64,000 bases of DNA from assembly GCF_030506255.1 (NCBI RefSeq), contig NZ_CP113431.1, forward strand, positions 2,544,001 through 2,608,000. Reading direction: 5' to 3'. Position 1 is the stretch's first letter; the number at the start of each line of letters is the position of its first letter. Both the position numbers and the translations under genes were made by a program. Source of the stretch: Nocardioides sp. Arc9.136. GTDB lineage: Bacteria; Actinomycetota; Actinomycetes; Propionibacteriales; Nocardioidaceae. Shown here piece after piece: positions 54,386 to 62,501 of this stretch. The notes below the pieces were generated by a model, which saw only the letters and a program-made list of their open reading frames with translations, was not told the origin of the DNA and did not search any database.

Positions 54386-55044
54386 GAGCCGGTTCGTGCC
54401 GGTCCCGAGGGCGTCAGCACCGCGACCCACCGGCCGCCGTGCTCGGCGGTCTCGTGCACCTCCAGCCCGGCGGCCGCGGCGACCCTGTCGACGTCGTCCA
54501 TGCCGAGCACGGCCCACCGGAAAGGCCGGCTGAGCGTGCCGTCGCACTGCAGGCGCGCCCACGCCGCCGAGGACGGCACCCCCGGCGCGGCCAGCTCGAC
54601 GACCACGCGGCCACCGGGCCCGAGCAGGTCGGCCGCGCGGGCGAGCAGCGCCTCGGGGTCGCCGCCGATGCCGACGTTGCCGTCAGCGAGCAGCGCGCTG
54701 CGCCAACGGCCCTCCCCCGGCAGCGGGTCCGCCAGGACGTCGCGCCGCAGCGCGGCCACGCCCCGGTCGCGGGTCTGCCCCACGGCCTCGTGGACGACGT
54801 CGATGCCGAGGACGACGTGCCCCAGCCCGGCGAGCGCCGCCGCCATCCGGCCGGGGCCGCAGCCGATGTCGAGGGTCGGACCCTCGCAGTGGCCCAGGAT
54901 CGCCAGGTCGTCGGCGTCGGCCTCGGCCGTCCAGGACTCCACCGGCAGCAGCTCGGGAGCCTCTCCGAGGCCCACCACGGCGCAGGGCTCGCCGCGCAGC
55001 GCGTGGGAGAAGACGGTCGAGAAGGAGTCGTCGCTCAAGGTCAC
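54382..55044 (-). CDS. SAM-dependent methyltransferase
   Basis: Class I methyltransferase of 220 residues. The SAM-binding motif is TLDIGCGPGRMAAALAGLGH, followed by VLGIDVVHEAV, LLADGNVGIGG and a GPGGRVVVELAAPG strand. The substrate is unknown. Start and stop both overlap neighbours by 4 bp (GTGA), placing it inside the five-gene operon between DUF2064 and the molybdopterin-cytochrome b fusion. This grouping suggests a shared pathway, perhaps envelope modification. Confidence 0.87.
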   Translation of the reverse strand: MTLSDDSFSTVFSHALRGEPCAVVGLGEAPELLPVESWTAEADADDLAILGHCEGPTLDIGCGPGRMAAALAGLGHVVLGIDVVHEAVGQTRDRGVAALRRDVLADPLPGEGRWRSALLADGNVGIGGDPEALLARAADLLGPGGRVVVELAAPGVPSSAAWARLQCDGTLSRPFRWAVLGMDDVDRVAAAAGLEVHETAEHGGRWVAVLTPSGPARTGS

Positions 55045-55685
55045 CGGGCCACCTCCTGCCAGGTGTGGGCGAAGTGCGAGGACGGCGCCCCGGCCGCCAC
55101 CGCCTCGGCGTCCGCGACGGTGTCCACGTCGCGCAGCACCGGCGCGAGCCCCACCGTCACGCCGGCGGCGACCAGCGCGGCCCGCGTGTCGTCGTACGTC
55201 GTCGGCGTGGACATCTCGACACCGACGAGCGCGCGGGCGTGCGCGGGGTCGCGGAGACCCAGCACCCACCAGCCGCCGTCCTCCGCCGGGCCGAGCACGC
55301 CGTCGTGGGCGCCCAGCCCCTCGGCGACCTCCAGCAGCAGGTCGGCGGTGACCTGCGGGGTGTCCATGCCGACCTGCACGACCGGCCCGGGTCCCTCGGC
55401 GTGGGCGTGGGCGAGCCTGGCGGCGAAGTCCTCGCCGACCTGCGGCGTCACCCACCAGTCGGCCAGCCGGCGCTGGATCCGCTCACCGTGCACCGCCTCG
55501 TCGAGGTCGCCGGAGAGCGACAGGTGGCACTGCCGCGGACCGACGGCGTCGGCGCAGGCGGCGAGGGTGTCGAGCAGGGAGGCGGCGGCCACCTCGGCCG
55601 CTGCGTCCGCGCCGATGTCCTTGCCGAGCCGGGTCTTGACCAGGCCGGGGACGGGGGCCTTGGCGACGACGAGCACACGCGTCAC
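55041..55685 (-). CDS. DUF2064 glycosyltransferase-fold protein
   Basis: A 214-residue protein of the DUF2064 family, a nucleotide-diphospho-sugar-transferase fold. It opens VLVVAKAPVPGLVKTRLGKD, close to nucleotidyltransferase signatures, with VVQVGMDTPQVTADLLL and LGPAEDGGWWVLGLRDP. It probably makes or uses an activated sugar or alcohol, but no member that I know has a settled reaction. GTG start overlapping the glycosyltransferase stop; the methyltransferase overlaps its end. Confidence 0.87.
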   Translation of the reverse strand: MTRVLVVAKAPVPGLVKTRLGKDIGADAAAEVAAASLLDTLAACADAVGPRQCHLSLSGDLDEAVHGERIQRRLADWWVTPQVGEDFAARLAHAHAEGPGPVVQVGMDTPQVTADLLLEVAEGLGAHDGVLGPAEDGGWWVLGLRDPAHARALVGVEMSTPTTYDDTRAALVAAGVTVGLAPVLRDVDTVADAEAVAAGAPSSHFAHTWQEVAR

Positions 55686-56341
55686 TTCTCGAGCACCTTC
55701 CAGAAGTCTCGTGCGGCACGCAGCGTGCCGCGCACGGAGCCGGACACCTTCGACCGGGTGCCCTCGGCTCGGGGGTGGTAGGAGACCTCGCGCTCGGACA
55801 CGCGCCACCCTGCGAGCGCCACCTTCTGCAGCAGCTCGACGGGGTAGCCGAAACGGCGGTCCTGGACGTCCAACGCGAGTAGTTCGGAGCGACCGGAGAC
55901 CCGGATGGGTGCGATGTCGTGGACGTCGGTGCCGATCCGGCGCCGCAGCCAGGCGAGGATCACCGCGTTCCCGGCCCGGGCGTGCCAGGGCCAGACCCCG
56001 CGGCCCACCGGCCGGCGTCGTCCCACCGCCATGTCGTAGCGGCCCGAACGGACGTCCTCGAGCAGCGGGAGCAGCTCGGCGGGGTCGAACGACCCGTCGC
56101 CGTCCATGAACGCCACGTAGTCGTGGGTCGCCGCGAGCAGGCCGGAGTGCACAGCCGACCCGTACCCCGGCACCGGCTCGTGCACGACCGTCGCCCCCAG
56201 GCGCCGGGCCACGTCGGCGGTCCCGTCCGAGGAGCCGTTGTCCACGACGACGACGGCGAACTCCTCGGGGACGCGGGGCAGGAGGTCGGCGAGCGCAGGC
56301 GCCTCGTCACGGCAGGGAAGGACCAGGTCGCACACGGGCAT
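55682..56341 (-). CDS. Family 2 glycosyltransferase
   Basis: A 219-residue GT-A enzyme, related to polyprenol-phosphate mannosyl/glucosyltransferases. It has LVLPCRDEAPALADLLP, VVVVDNGSSDGTADVAR, YVAFMDGDGSFDPAEL with the metal-binding DxD and the C-terminal YHPRAEGTRSKVSGSVRGT. It has no membrane helix. It is the first gene of the operon; TAGGTT lies 7 nt before its ATG, so the message may be leaderless. It may glycosylate a lipid carrier for an envelope polymer; the divergent gene is a polytopic protein with GT-C-like character. Confidence 0.9.
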   Translation of the reverse strand: MPVCDLVLPCRDEAPALADLLPRVPEEFAVVVVDNGSSDGTADVARRLGATVVHEPVPGYGSAVHSGLLAATHDYVAFMDGDGSFDPAELLPLLEDVRSGRYDMAVGRRRPVGRGVWPWHARAGNAVILAWLRRRIGTDVHDIAPIRVSGRSELLALDVQDRRFGYPVELLQKVALAGWRVSEREVSYHPRAEGTRSKVSGSVRGTLRAARDFWKVLEK

Positions 56342-56396
56342 GGGGGACAACCTAGGCGGACTGCTCAACGTGCGGGCCCGTCCGTAGGGTCTGGCC

Positions 56397-57740
56397 ATGA
56401 CCGCGACACGCCGTGCCGCCCTCGGACTCGTCCTCGCCGTCGCGCTCGTCGCGGTCGCCTTCGCAGTACCTCGCTGGGCCGACTGGGAGGTGTGGCCGCG
56501 CGCCCCGCGCTCGATGTCGGACCTGGCGATCCCGCCGCTGCACGGGCTGTGGGAGCCGAAGTGGTTCGGCCCGGGCACGGTGCCGGCGCTCGTGCTCGCC
56601 CTGCTGGGGTGGCGGTACGCCGTCGACCTCGCGGGCCGGCTGCCCTGGCGGCGCCTGCTGGCGGCGTCGTACGTCGCGGCGCTGGCGTGGATGCTCGCCC
56701 TCGCGCTCGTCGACGGCGAGTCGGGGCTGACCCGGGTGCTGGGCAGCGACGTTGAGTACCTCCCCACCGCCCGCGAGGTCGACGACGTCGGCGAGCTGCT
56801 GCGCACCTACGTCGACCGGATCCCGTACGACGCGGCGCCGGACAACTGGCCCACGCACGTCGCCGGGCACCCGCCGCTGGCGCTGCTGTTCTTCGTCGGC
56901 CTGGTGCGGATCGGGCTCGGCGGGGACCTGGCCGCGGCACTGGTCGTCGTGGTGCTCGCCGCCGCGACCGCCCCGCTGGTGCTGGCGACGGTCCGCGTGC
57001 TCGGCGCCGAGGGGGCCGCCCGACGGGCGGCGCCGTTCCTGGTGCTCACCCCGGCCGCGGTCTTCATGGCGGTCTCGGCAGACGCGCTCTTCGGGGCGGT
57101 GGCGGCCGCGGGACTGCTGTGCCTGGCGCTCGGCGCCACCCGCCCCGCCGACCGGCGCCGGGCGGCCGTCGCCTGGTCGGCGCTCGCCGGTCTCCTGCTC
57201 GGCTGCTGCGTGATGCTGTCCTACGGCCTGGGGCTGCTCGCGTTCCTCGCGGTCGCCGTCCTCGTGCTCGCCCGCTCCTGGCTCCCGCTGCCGGTGGCGG
57301 CCGCGTCGGCACTGGTGGTGGTGCTCGGCTTCGCGGCGGGCGGGTTCGCGTGGTGGGAGGCCTACCCGGTCCTCAACGACCGGTACTGGGAGGGCATCGC
57401 GGCGGACCGCCCGGCGGCGTACTGGATGTGGGGCAACGTCGCCGCCCTCCTCGTCTGCACCGGTCCCCTGCTCGGCGCCGGGCTCGCGTCGGTGCGCCGC
57501 GCGTCGTTCCGGCGGCCCGACCTGGTCGTGGTCCTGCTCGCCGGCGCCGCGCTGCTCGCCGTCGCCGCCGCCGATCTGTCCCGGATGAGCAAGGCCGAGG
57601 TCGAGCGGATCTGGTTGCCGTTCGTCCCCTGGATGGTGCTCACCACCGCGCTCCTGCCGGAGCGGTGGCGGCGCTGGGGCCTGGGGCTGCAGGTGGCGTT
57701 CGCGCTGCTCGTGCAGCACCTGCTCTACACGAGCTGGTGA
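56397..57740 (+). CDS. Polytopic membrane protein, GT-C glycosyltransferase-like
   Basis: A 447-residue protein with about ten to twelve helices. The long loop after helix 3 (SDVEYLPTAREVDDVGELLR, then YDAAPDNWPTHVAGHPPLAL) has the Asp/His-rich look of dolichyl-phosphate-sugar-dependent GT-C enzymes, and the alternating helices fit ArnT/PMT-type topology. I cannot assign a substrate. TAGGGT lies 6 nt before the ATG, indicating a leaderless start. It diverges from the glycosyltransferase operon across 55 bp, so a lipid-linked sugar made there could be its donor. This is inference. Confidence 0.78.
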   Translation: MTATRRAALGLVLAVALVAVAFAVPRWADWEVWPRAPRSMSDLAIPPLHGLWEPKWFGPGTVPALVLALLGWRYAVDLAGRLPWRRLLAASYVAALAWMLALALVDGESGLTRVLGSDVEYLPTAREVDDVGELLRTYVDRIPYDAAPDNWPTHVAGHPPLALLFFVGLVRIGLGGDLAAALVVVVLAAATAPLVLATVRVLGAEGAARRAAPFLVLTPAAVFMAVSADALFGAVAAAGLLCLALGATRPADRRRAAVAWSALAGLLLGCCVMLSYGLGLLAFLAVAVLVLARSWLPLPVAAASALVVVLGFAAGGFAWWEAYPVLNDRYWEGIAADRPAAYWMWGNVAALLVCTGPLLGAGLASVRRASFRRPDLVVVLLAGAALLAVAAADLSRMSKAEVERIWLPFVPWMVLTTALLPERWRRWGLGLQVAFALLVQHLLYTSW

Positions 57741-57753
57741 GCCGGGCTTCCCG

Positions 57754-57825
57754 GGGGAATCCGGTGCTTCTCAGGGGATGCATCGCCTGAGGAGTGCCGG
57801 AATCCCCGGGGCCCCGGGGATTCCG
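57754..57825. terminator. Convergent terminator with nested palindromes
   Basis: Two structures share one arm. GGGGAATCCGG...TCTCAGG (57754-57775) pairs with CCTGAGG...CCGGAATCCCC (57786-57807) over 22 bp with three G-U pairs and one mismatch. CGGAATCCCCGGGG at 57798-57811 is followed at once by its exact reverse complement (to 57825), a perfect 28-bp palindrome. It sits between the convergent stops at 57740 and 57834, so it should end transcripts from both sides. Confidence 0.85.
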
Positions 57826-57833
57826 ACACCCCC

Positions 57834-58889
57834 TCACGCCCGCAGCGGCGCCGTCGCGAACTCCGCCAACCCGTCCTCGGGGCGGACCTGGGCGGAGAAG
57901 CCGAGCCCGGAGCGCGCCCGCTCGGGCGAGGCGACGACGTGCCGAACGTCGCCGAGCCGGTAGCCGCCGGTCACCTCGGGCTCGATGGCGTCGCCCGTCC
58001 GGGCCGCCGTGCCGCGCGCGACGAGCCGGGCGACGTCGAGGATCGGCACCGGCTCCCCCGAGCAGACGTTGTACGCCGCCCAGTGGCCGCCGCCCGCACC
58101 GGCGACCGCGTCGACCGCCGCCACGTTGGCGCGGGCGACGTCGTCGACGTGGACGAAGTCACGCATCTGGCCGCCGTCCTCGAAGACCTTCGGAGCCTCG
58201 CCGCGCTCGAGCGACGAGCGGAACATCGCCGCGACCCCGGAGTACGGCGTGTCCCGCGGCATGCCGGGCCCGTAGACGTTGTGGTAGCGCAGCGCCACCG
58301 CGGCGGCGTCGGCCTGCCGCACCCACGCGGCGGAGTAGTGCTCCTGGGCGAGCTTGCTGGCGGCGTACGTGCTGCGTGGTTCGAGCCGGGCGTCCTCGTC
58401 GACGGTCTCCCAGGTCAGCGGGCGGCCGCAGGTGGCGCAGTGGTTCTCGAAGTCGCCGCCGTCGAGCGCCTCGCGGCTGCGGGGCGGCGGGGTCTGCACG
58501 CCGTGCTCGGGGCAGGCGTAGCGGCCCTCGCCGTAGACGACCATCGAGGAGGCCAGCACCAGCCGGTCGACGCCCGCCTCGTGCATGGAGGCGAGCAGCG
58601 CGGCCGTCCCGAGGTCGTTGTGGCCGGCGTAGAGCGGCAGGTCGGAGACGGTGACGCCGGCCCCGACCAGGGCGGCCTGGTGGCACACGACGTCGACGCC
58701 GCGCAGCAGGTCGGTCCACTCGGCGGCGTCGCGGACGTCGAGCCGGTGGGTGCCCTCGGGCGGCTCCGCCTCGCCGTGGGCGTTGTCGAGCATCACGTCG
58801 ACCCGGACGATCTCGTCGCCGCGCTCCTCGAGCCGACGACCGATGGCGGTGCCGATGAACCCGGCCGAGCCGGTGAGCAGGACGCGCAT
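57834..58889 (-). CDS. NAD-dependent epimerase/dehydratase with a Cys/His insert
   Basis: An extended short-chain dehydrogenase of 351 residues, related to nucleotide-sugar epimerases. It has the NAD motif TGSAGFIGTAIGRRL, VCHQAALVG, the SSMVVYGEG strand and the YxxxK pair in STYAASKLAQEHY (Tyr 175, Lys 179). Between the SSMVVYG strand and the YxxxK there is an insertion with Cys 126, His 129, Cys 151 and Cys 154 (YACPEHG, NHCATCGRP), which could bind zinc. Its ATG shares a base with the MTA phosphorylase stop (TGATG). The substrate is unknown. Confidence 0.88.
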   Translation of the reverse strand: MRVLLTGSAGFIGTAIGRRLEERGDEIVRVDVMLDNAHGEAEPPEGTHRLDVRDAAEWTDLLRGVDVVCHQAALVGAGVTVSDLPLYAGHNDLGTAALLASMHEAGVDRLVLASSMVVYGEGRYACPEHGVQTPPPRSREALDGGDFENHCATCGRPLTWETVDEDARLEPRSTYAASKLAQEHYSAAWVRQADAAAVALRYHNVYGPGMPRDTPYSGVAAMFRSSLERGEAPKVFEDGGQMRDFVHVDDVARANVAAVDAVAGAGGGHWAAYNVCSGEPVPILDVARLVARGTAARTGDAIEPEVTGGYRLGDVRHVVASPERARSGLGFSAQVRPEDGLAEFATAPLRA

Positions 58890-59680
58890 CACGGCACCTC
58901 GTAGGTCAGGTCGATGCCGTCGGCCCAGGTGCTGCACTCGCACCCGTCCGGGTCGGGCAGGGAGCCCACGACGCCGGTCAGCAGCCCCTTGAGCCGCTCG
59001 AGGTTGGCCTTGAACAGCGCGAAGACCTCCTCCTGCCCGACACCGGAACCGGACTCGACGCCGGCGTCCATGTCGGTCACCAGCGCGATCGCGGTGTAGC
59101 ACTGCCGCATCTCGCGCGCGAGCGCCGCCTCGGGGGCGCCGGTCATGTTGATCAGGTCCCAGCCCTGCGCCGCGTAGTGCTGCGACTCGGCGCGGGTGGA
59201 GAACCGCGGGCCCTCGACGACCACCATGGTGCCGCCGTCGCGGATGCCGTCGCCGGCCGCGACGACGGTCTCGCGGAGCCGTGAGCAGTAGGGGTCGGCG
59301 AAGGGCAGGTGCACGGCCCCGCTGTCCACGAAGCTGCCCACCCGGCGGTGCGTGCGGTCGACGAGCTGGTCGGGCACGACGACGTCACCGGGAGCGACGG
59401 TCTCCCGCAGGCCGCCGACCGCGCACGGCGCGAGCACCTGCCGGACGCCCAGCGAGCGCAGCGCCCAGGCGTTGGCGCGGTAGTTGATGCCGTGCGGCGG
59501 GTGCGCGTGGTCCCCGCCGTGGCGCGGCAGGAACGCCACCCGTCGGCCCGCGACGGTGCCCACCGCCAGCGGCGCGGAGGGCGCGCCGTACGGCGTGTCG
59601 ACGGTGAGCTCCTCGGGGTCGTCGAGGAAGGAGTAGAAGCCGGTGCCGCCGATGACGGCCACCTCTGCGCGCGCGTTCAT
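58889..59680 (-). CDS. S-methyl-5'-thioadenosine phosphorylase family protein
   Basis: Phosphorolyses methylthioadenosine (or a purine nucleoside) in methionine and polyamine salvage. The 263-residue protein opens EVAVIGGTGFYSFLDDPEEL, has LPRHGGDHAHPPHGINYRAN, VVVEGPRFSTRAESQHY and WDLINMTGAPEAALAREMRQ, all family signatures. The NMTGAPEA motif favours MTA or MTI over guanosine. CACAGT precedes the ATG by 6 nt. It is coupled to the epimerase gene, an unexpected pairing. Confidence 0.92.
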   Translation of the reverse strand: MNARAEVAVIGGTGFYSFLDDPEELTVDTPYGAPSAPLAVGTVAGRRVAFLPRHGGDHAHPPHGINYRANAWALRSLGVRQVLAPCAVGGLRETVAPGDVVVPDQLVDRTHRRVGSFVDSGAVHLPFADPYCSRLRETVVAAGDGIRDGGTMVVVEGPRFSTRAESQHYAAQGWDLINMTGAPEAALAREMRQCYTAIALVTDMDAGVESGSGVGQEEVFALFKANLERLKGLLTGVVGSLPDPDGCECSTWADGIDLTYEVP

Positions 59681-59723
59681 GGCGCCACTGTGCCCGGTCG
59701 GGCGCTGCTCGACGCGGGTGGCG

Positions 59724-59918
59724 TCACTTCTCGCTGGGCGGCAGGCCGAGCGCGGACCACACCGCGGCCCAGACCTGCTTGGGCGCCACGCCGGCGTCGA
59801 GCGCCTCGCGCGCGGTCCGGCCACCCAGCTCGGCCATCACGAACTGGTCGGCCCACACCTCGTAGTAGCCCGCACCCAGCGCGCGCTCCAGCCGCGCCCA
59901 GAACTCGGTGTGTCGCAT
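59724..59918 (-). CDS. DUF3046 protein
   Basis: A 64-residue protein opening MRHTEFWARLERALGAGYYE and ending ALGLPPSEK, the usual size of DUF3046. The family is almost confined to actinobacteria and usually lies near recA, as here. No function is known. GATGAT followed by 6 nt precedes the ATG. Confidence 0.88.
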   Translation of the reverse strand: MRHTEFWARLERALGAGYYEVWADQFVMAELGGRTAREALDAGVAPKQVWAAVWSALGLPPSEK

Positions 59919-59961
59919 GGGCCCATCATCGCCGCCGGGCCAACTCGGGCGACGCGCCGGG

Positions 59962-60516
59962 TCAGCCCGCCCGCACGTCCCAGAGGTGGTGGACCAGGTC
60001 GTGGAGGTGGTAGCGGCCGAACGTGTCGACGGTGAACTCGCTGCCGTTGTCGCGCAGGCCGCGCCGCTCCCAGGCACCGGCCGGCACCGCGTCGTATGCC
60101 GCGGCGACGGTCTCGGCGGCGGCCAGCAGCTCCTCGCGGACGACCGCGGGGTCCTGCAGGTCGTACCGCTCCTCGAGGGCGGTCGCGTCCTGGTCCCAGT
60201 TCGGGAAGGTCGGGTCGTCCTGGGTCAGCATCAGGTCCAGCCGCTCGGCGAAGAGCCGGTCGACGTCGCGCACGTGGCAGGCGTACTCGGCCGGCGACCA
60301 GGTGCCCGGGTCGGGCCGCTCGGTCGCCGCCGGGTCGGCCAGCACGACCGCCCACGCCGCGGCGTTGTCGCGCACCAGCGCGCCGAGCCGTCCGCGGTCC
60401 ACCGACGCGGCGTCGTACCCGCACTCGGGGCAGGGACGGTCGAGCACCCAGGTCCAGTCCTTGGTGTCGGGCTCGAGGGGTGCGGCGGCGCCGGGCGCGG
60501 TCAGGGGCGTGTCCAT
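59962..60516 (-). CDS. DinB-like four-helix protein
   Basis: A 184-residue protein with the DinB/YfiT-type metal-binding fold. After a CPECGYDA segment come WSPAEYACHVRDVDRLFAER, with a His, and the C-terminal YHLHDLVHHLWDV, with His residues likely to hold the metal. DinB-superfamily proteins include mycothiol-dependent isomerases and S-transferases; a thiol-related role is a guess. I prefer the ATG at 60516 (GAGG 9 nt upstream) to the one at 60525. Confidence 0.82.
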   Translation of the reverse strand: MDTPLTAPGAAAPLEPDTKDWTWVLDRPCPECGYDAASVDRGRLGALVRDNAAAWAVVLADPAATERPDPGTWSPAEYACHVRDVDRLFAERLDLMLTQDDPTFPNWDQDATALEERYDLQDPAVVREELLAAAETVAAAYDAVPAGAWERRGLRDNGSEFTVDTFGRYHLHDLVHHLWDVRAG

Positions 60517-60586
60517 GCGCGCCATCCTCGCGGGCCGGGGCCGGGGGCGCCGCCGACTTCCTGCCGATCTCCGCCAGGATGGCGCC

Positions 60587-61072
60587 ATGCTGGTCCGTCC
60601 CGCCACCGCCGCCGACCTGCCCGCCGTCGCCGCGGTCTACGACCACCAGGTGGTGACCGGCGTGGCGACCTTCGACCTCGAGCCGCAGGGCACGGCGTAC
60701 TGGGAGCACCGGCTGGCCGCCCTGGGGTCCGGCGACCACCTCCTGGTCGCCGAGGAGGACGGCGGGGTGCTCGGGTACGCCGCGTCCGCGCCGTACCGCC
60801 CGCGGCCGGCCTACGACCGCACCCGCGAGGTGTCGGTCCACCTCGCCGACGCGGCCAGGGGCCGGGGCGTCGGCAGCGCGCTGTACGACGACCTGCTCGG
60901 GCGGCTCCGCGCGGACGGCGTGCACACCGCCCTCGCCGTCATCGCCCTGCCCAACCCGGCCAGCGTCGCGCTGCACCGGCGCTGCGGCTTCACCTCCGCG
61001 GGCGTCCTGCGCGAGGTCGGCTTCAAGCACGACCGCTGGATCGACACCGAGTGGTGGCAGCTGCGGCTCTGA
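60587..61072 (+). CDS. GNAT acetyltransferase, phosphinothricin-acetyltransferase-like
   Basis: A 161-residue acetyltransferase. It opens LVRPATAADLPAVAAVYDHQ, has SVHLADAARGRGVGSALYDD with the acetyl-CoA loop, ALPNPASVALHRRCGF and the C-terminal REVGFKHDRWIDTEWWQLRL of the PAT/YncA group. Methionine sulfoximine or another amino acid analogue is the usual substrate. CAGGAT lies 6 nt before the ATG. Confidence 0.9.
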   Translation: MLVRPATAADLPAVAAVYDHQVVTGVATFDLEPQGTAYWEHRLAALGSGDHLLVAEEDGGVLGYAASAPYRPRPAYDRTREVSVHLADAARGRGVGSALYDDLLGRLRADGVHTALAVIALPNPASVALHRRCGFTSAGVLREVGFKHDRWIDTEWWQLRL

Positions 61073-61092
61073 CGCGGACCCGACGCCGCGGC

Positions 61093-62136
61093 TCAGCCGC
61101 CCGGGAGCACGACGGTGATGCCGGGCGTCGCGGCACCGGGGGTCCCCAGCGCGGCGAGGGCTGCGGGCGCCTCGTCGAGCGTGATCCTGCGGGTGACGAG
61201 GGCTGCGGGGTCCAGGGTGCCGGCGGTGACCAGGTCGAGCATGGCGGGGTACTCGCGTGCGGACATGCCGTGCGACCCGAGGACCGCCAGCTCCTGGGCG
61301 ACGACGACATCCATGGGCAGGGCGGTGGCGGCCTCCGTCCCGAGCAGGAGCCCGACCTGGACGTGGCGCCCCCGTCGGCGCAGGGAGCGGACCGACGCCG
61401 TGGCGGTGACCGGCGACCCGACGGCGTCGAGCGAGACGTGCGCGCCGCCGTCGGTGAGGTCGCGGACCGCATCGGCGACCGACGCGACGGCTGCGGGGTC
61501 GACCACCTCGGCGCCGAGCCGGCGTGCGGCGTCGCGGGCGGCCGGGTCCAGGTCCGTGGCGACCACGTGGGCGCCGAGCGCGACGCCGATCACCACCGCC
61601 GAGAGTCCCACGCCGCCGCATCCGTGGACGGCCAGCTGCTGACCGGCGCGGAGCTCGCCGTGGGCGTGCAGGGCGCGGAACGACGTAGCGAACCGGCACC
61701 CCAGCGCCGCCGCCGCGTCGAGGCCGATCCCGTCGGGCACGCGCACGAGGTTGGTGTCCGCGGCCGGGACGGCGACCCGCTCGGCCCAGGACCCGGCGTA
61801 GGTGAAGCCCGGCTGCACCTGGTCGGGGCACACCTGGTGCTCCCCCGCCGCGCACCACGAGCACCGTCCGCACGCGACGACGAACGGCACGGTCACCCGG
61901 TCGCCAGCCGACCACCGGGTGGTGCCCGCGCCGACCTCCACGACGGTCCCGGCCAGCTCGTGGCCGGGGACCATGGGGAGCGGCACGGGGTCGTGGCCCT
62001 GCCAGGCGTGCCAGTCCGAGCGGCACACCCCCGTCGCCGCGACCTGGACGACCACGCCGTCGGCCGGGCAGGCCGGCTCGGCCACGTCCTCGACGGCCGG
62101 CGTCGCGGCGTGCTCGCGGTAGACCACGGCTCTCAT
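61093..62136 (-). CDS. Zinc-dependent alcohol dehydrogenase family protein
   Basis: Medium-chain dehydrogenase of 347 residues. Catalytic zinc ligands appear in TGVCRSDWHAW and GHELAGTVVEVG, and structural zinc Cys in CGRCSWCAAGEHQVCPDQ. The NAD motif is VHGCGGVGLSAVVIG, with Asp in VVATDLDP indicating NAD over NADP. TAGGCT followed by 7 nt precedes the ATG. The substrate cannot be told; aromatic or polyol alcohols are common for this group. No linked pathway genes. Confidence 0.92.
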   Translation of the reverse strand: MRAVVYREHAATPAVEDVAEPACPADGVVVQVAATGVCRSDWHAWQGHDPVPLPMVPGHELAGTVVEVGAGTTRWSAGDRVTVPFVVACGRCSWCAAGEHQVCPDQVQPGFTYAGSWAERVAVPAADTNLVRVPDGIGLDAAAALGCRFATSFRALHAHGELRAGQQLAVHGCGGVGLSAVVIGVALGAHVVATDLDPAARDAARRLGAEVVDPAAVASVADAVRDLTDGGAHVSLDAVGSPVTATASVRSLRRRGRHVQVGLLLGTEAATALPMDVVVAQELAVLGSHGMSAREYPAMLDLVTAGTLDPAALVTRRITLDEAPAALAALGTPGAATPGITVVLPGG

Positions 62137-62184
62137 GGCGCGGAGCCTAGTGAGGGAGCGACCGGCGGCCGCGCCGGGCGCGGG

Positions 62185-62424
62185 TCAGGCGCCGGTCGGG
62201 GTGTGGCTGGCCTGCTCGGAGGTGCGCGGCCCGGTCTGCTCGGACTCCTCCTGCGTGCCCTCGGGGTCCTGGGTCCGCTCGTCGGACTCCTCGAGGATCG
62301 CCTCGGCCTGCGCCTCCGGGTCGGCGCTGCCGGCGGCCTCCTCCTCGGGCAGGAGCTCGGCACGGCGGTCGATGCGCGCCTGGTCGGCGGCGTCGTGGTC
62401 GTGGTGGCTCTGCTGCTCGCTCAT
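62185..62424 (-). CDS. Small acidic protein of unknown function (79 residues)
   Basis: A hydrophilic, probably disordered protein starting MSEQQSHHDHDAADQARIDR, then ELLPEEEAAGSADPEAQAEA, with a Glu/Gln/Thr-rich tail. No Cys, no membrane helix. It has the composition of acidic solvation or charge-rich actinobacterial proteins; no function is known. TACGTT and GGGAG lie just before the ATG. It diverges from lhr across 77 bp. Confidence 0.7.
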   Translation of the reverse strand: MSEQQSHHDHDAADQARIDRRAELLPEEEAAGSADPEAQAEAILEESDERTQDPEGTQEESEQTGPRTSEQASHTPTGA

Positions 62425-62501
62425 GCTCCCGAACGTACCCGGGCAACGGTCCCCGCAAGCGCCGCCGGACCACTGTCGGTGCCCTGAGCGAGGATGGACG
62501 C

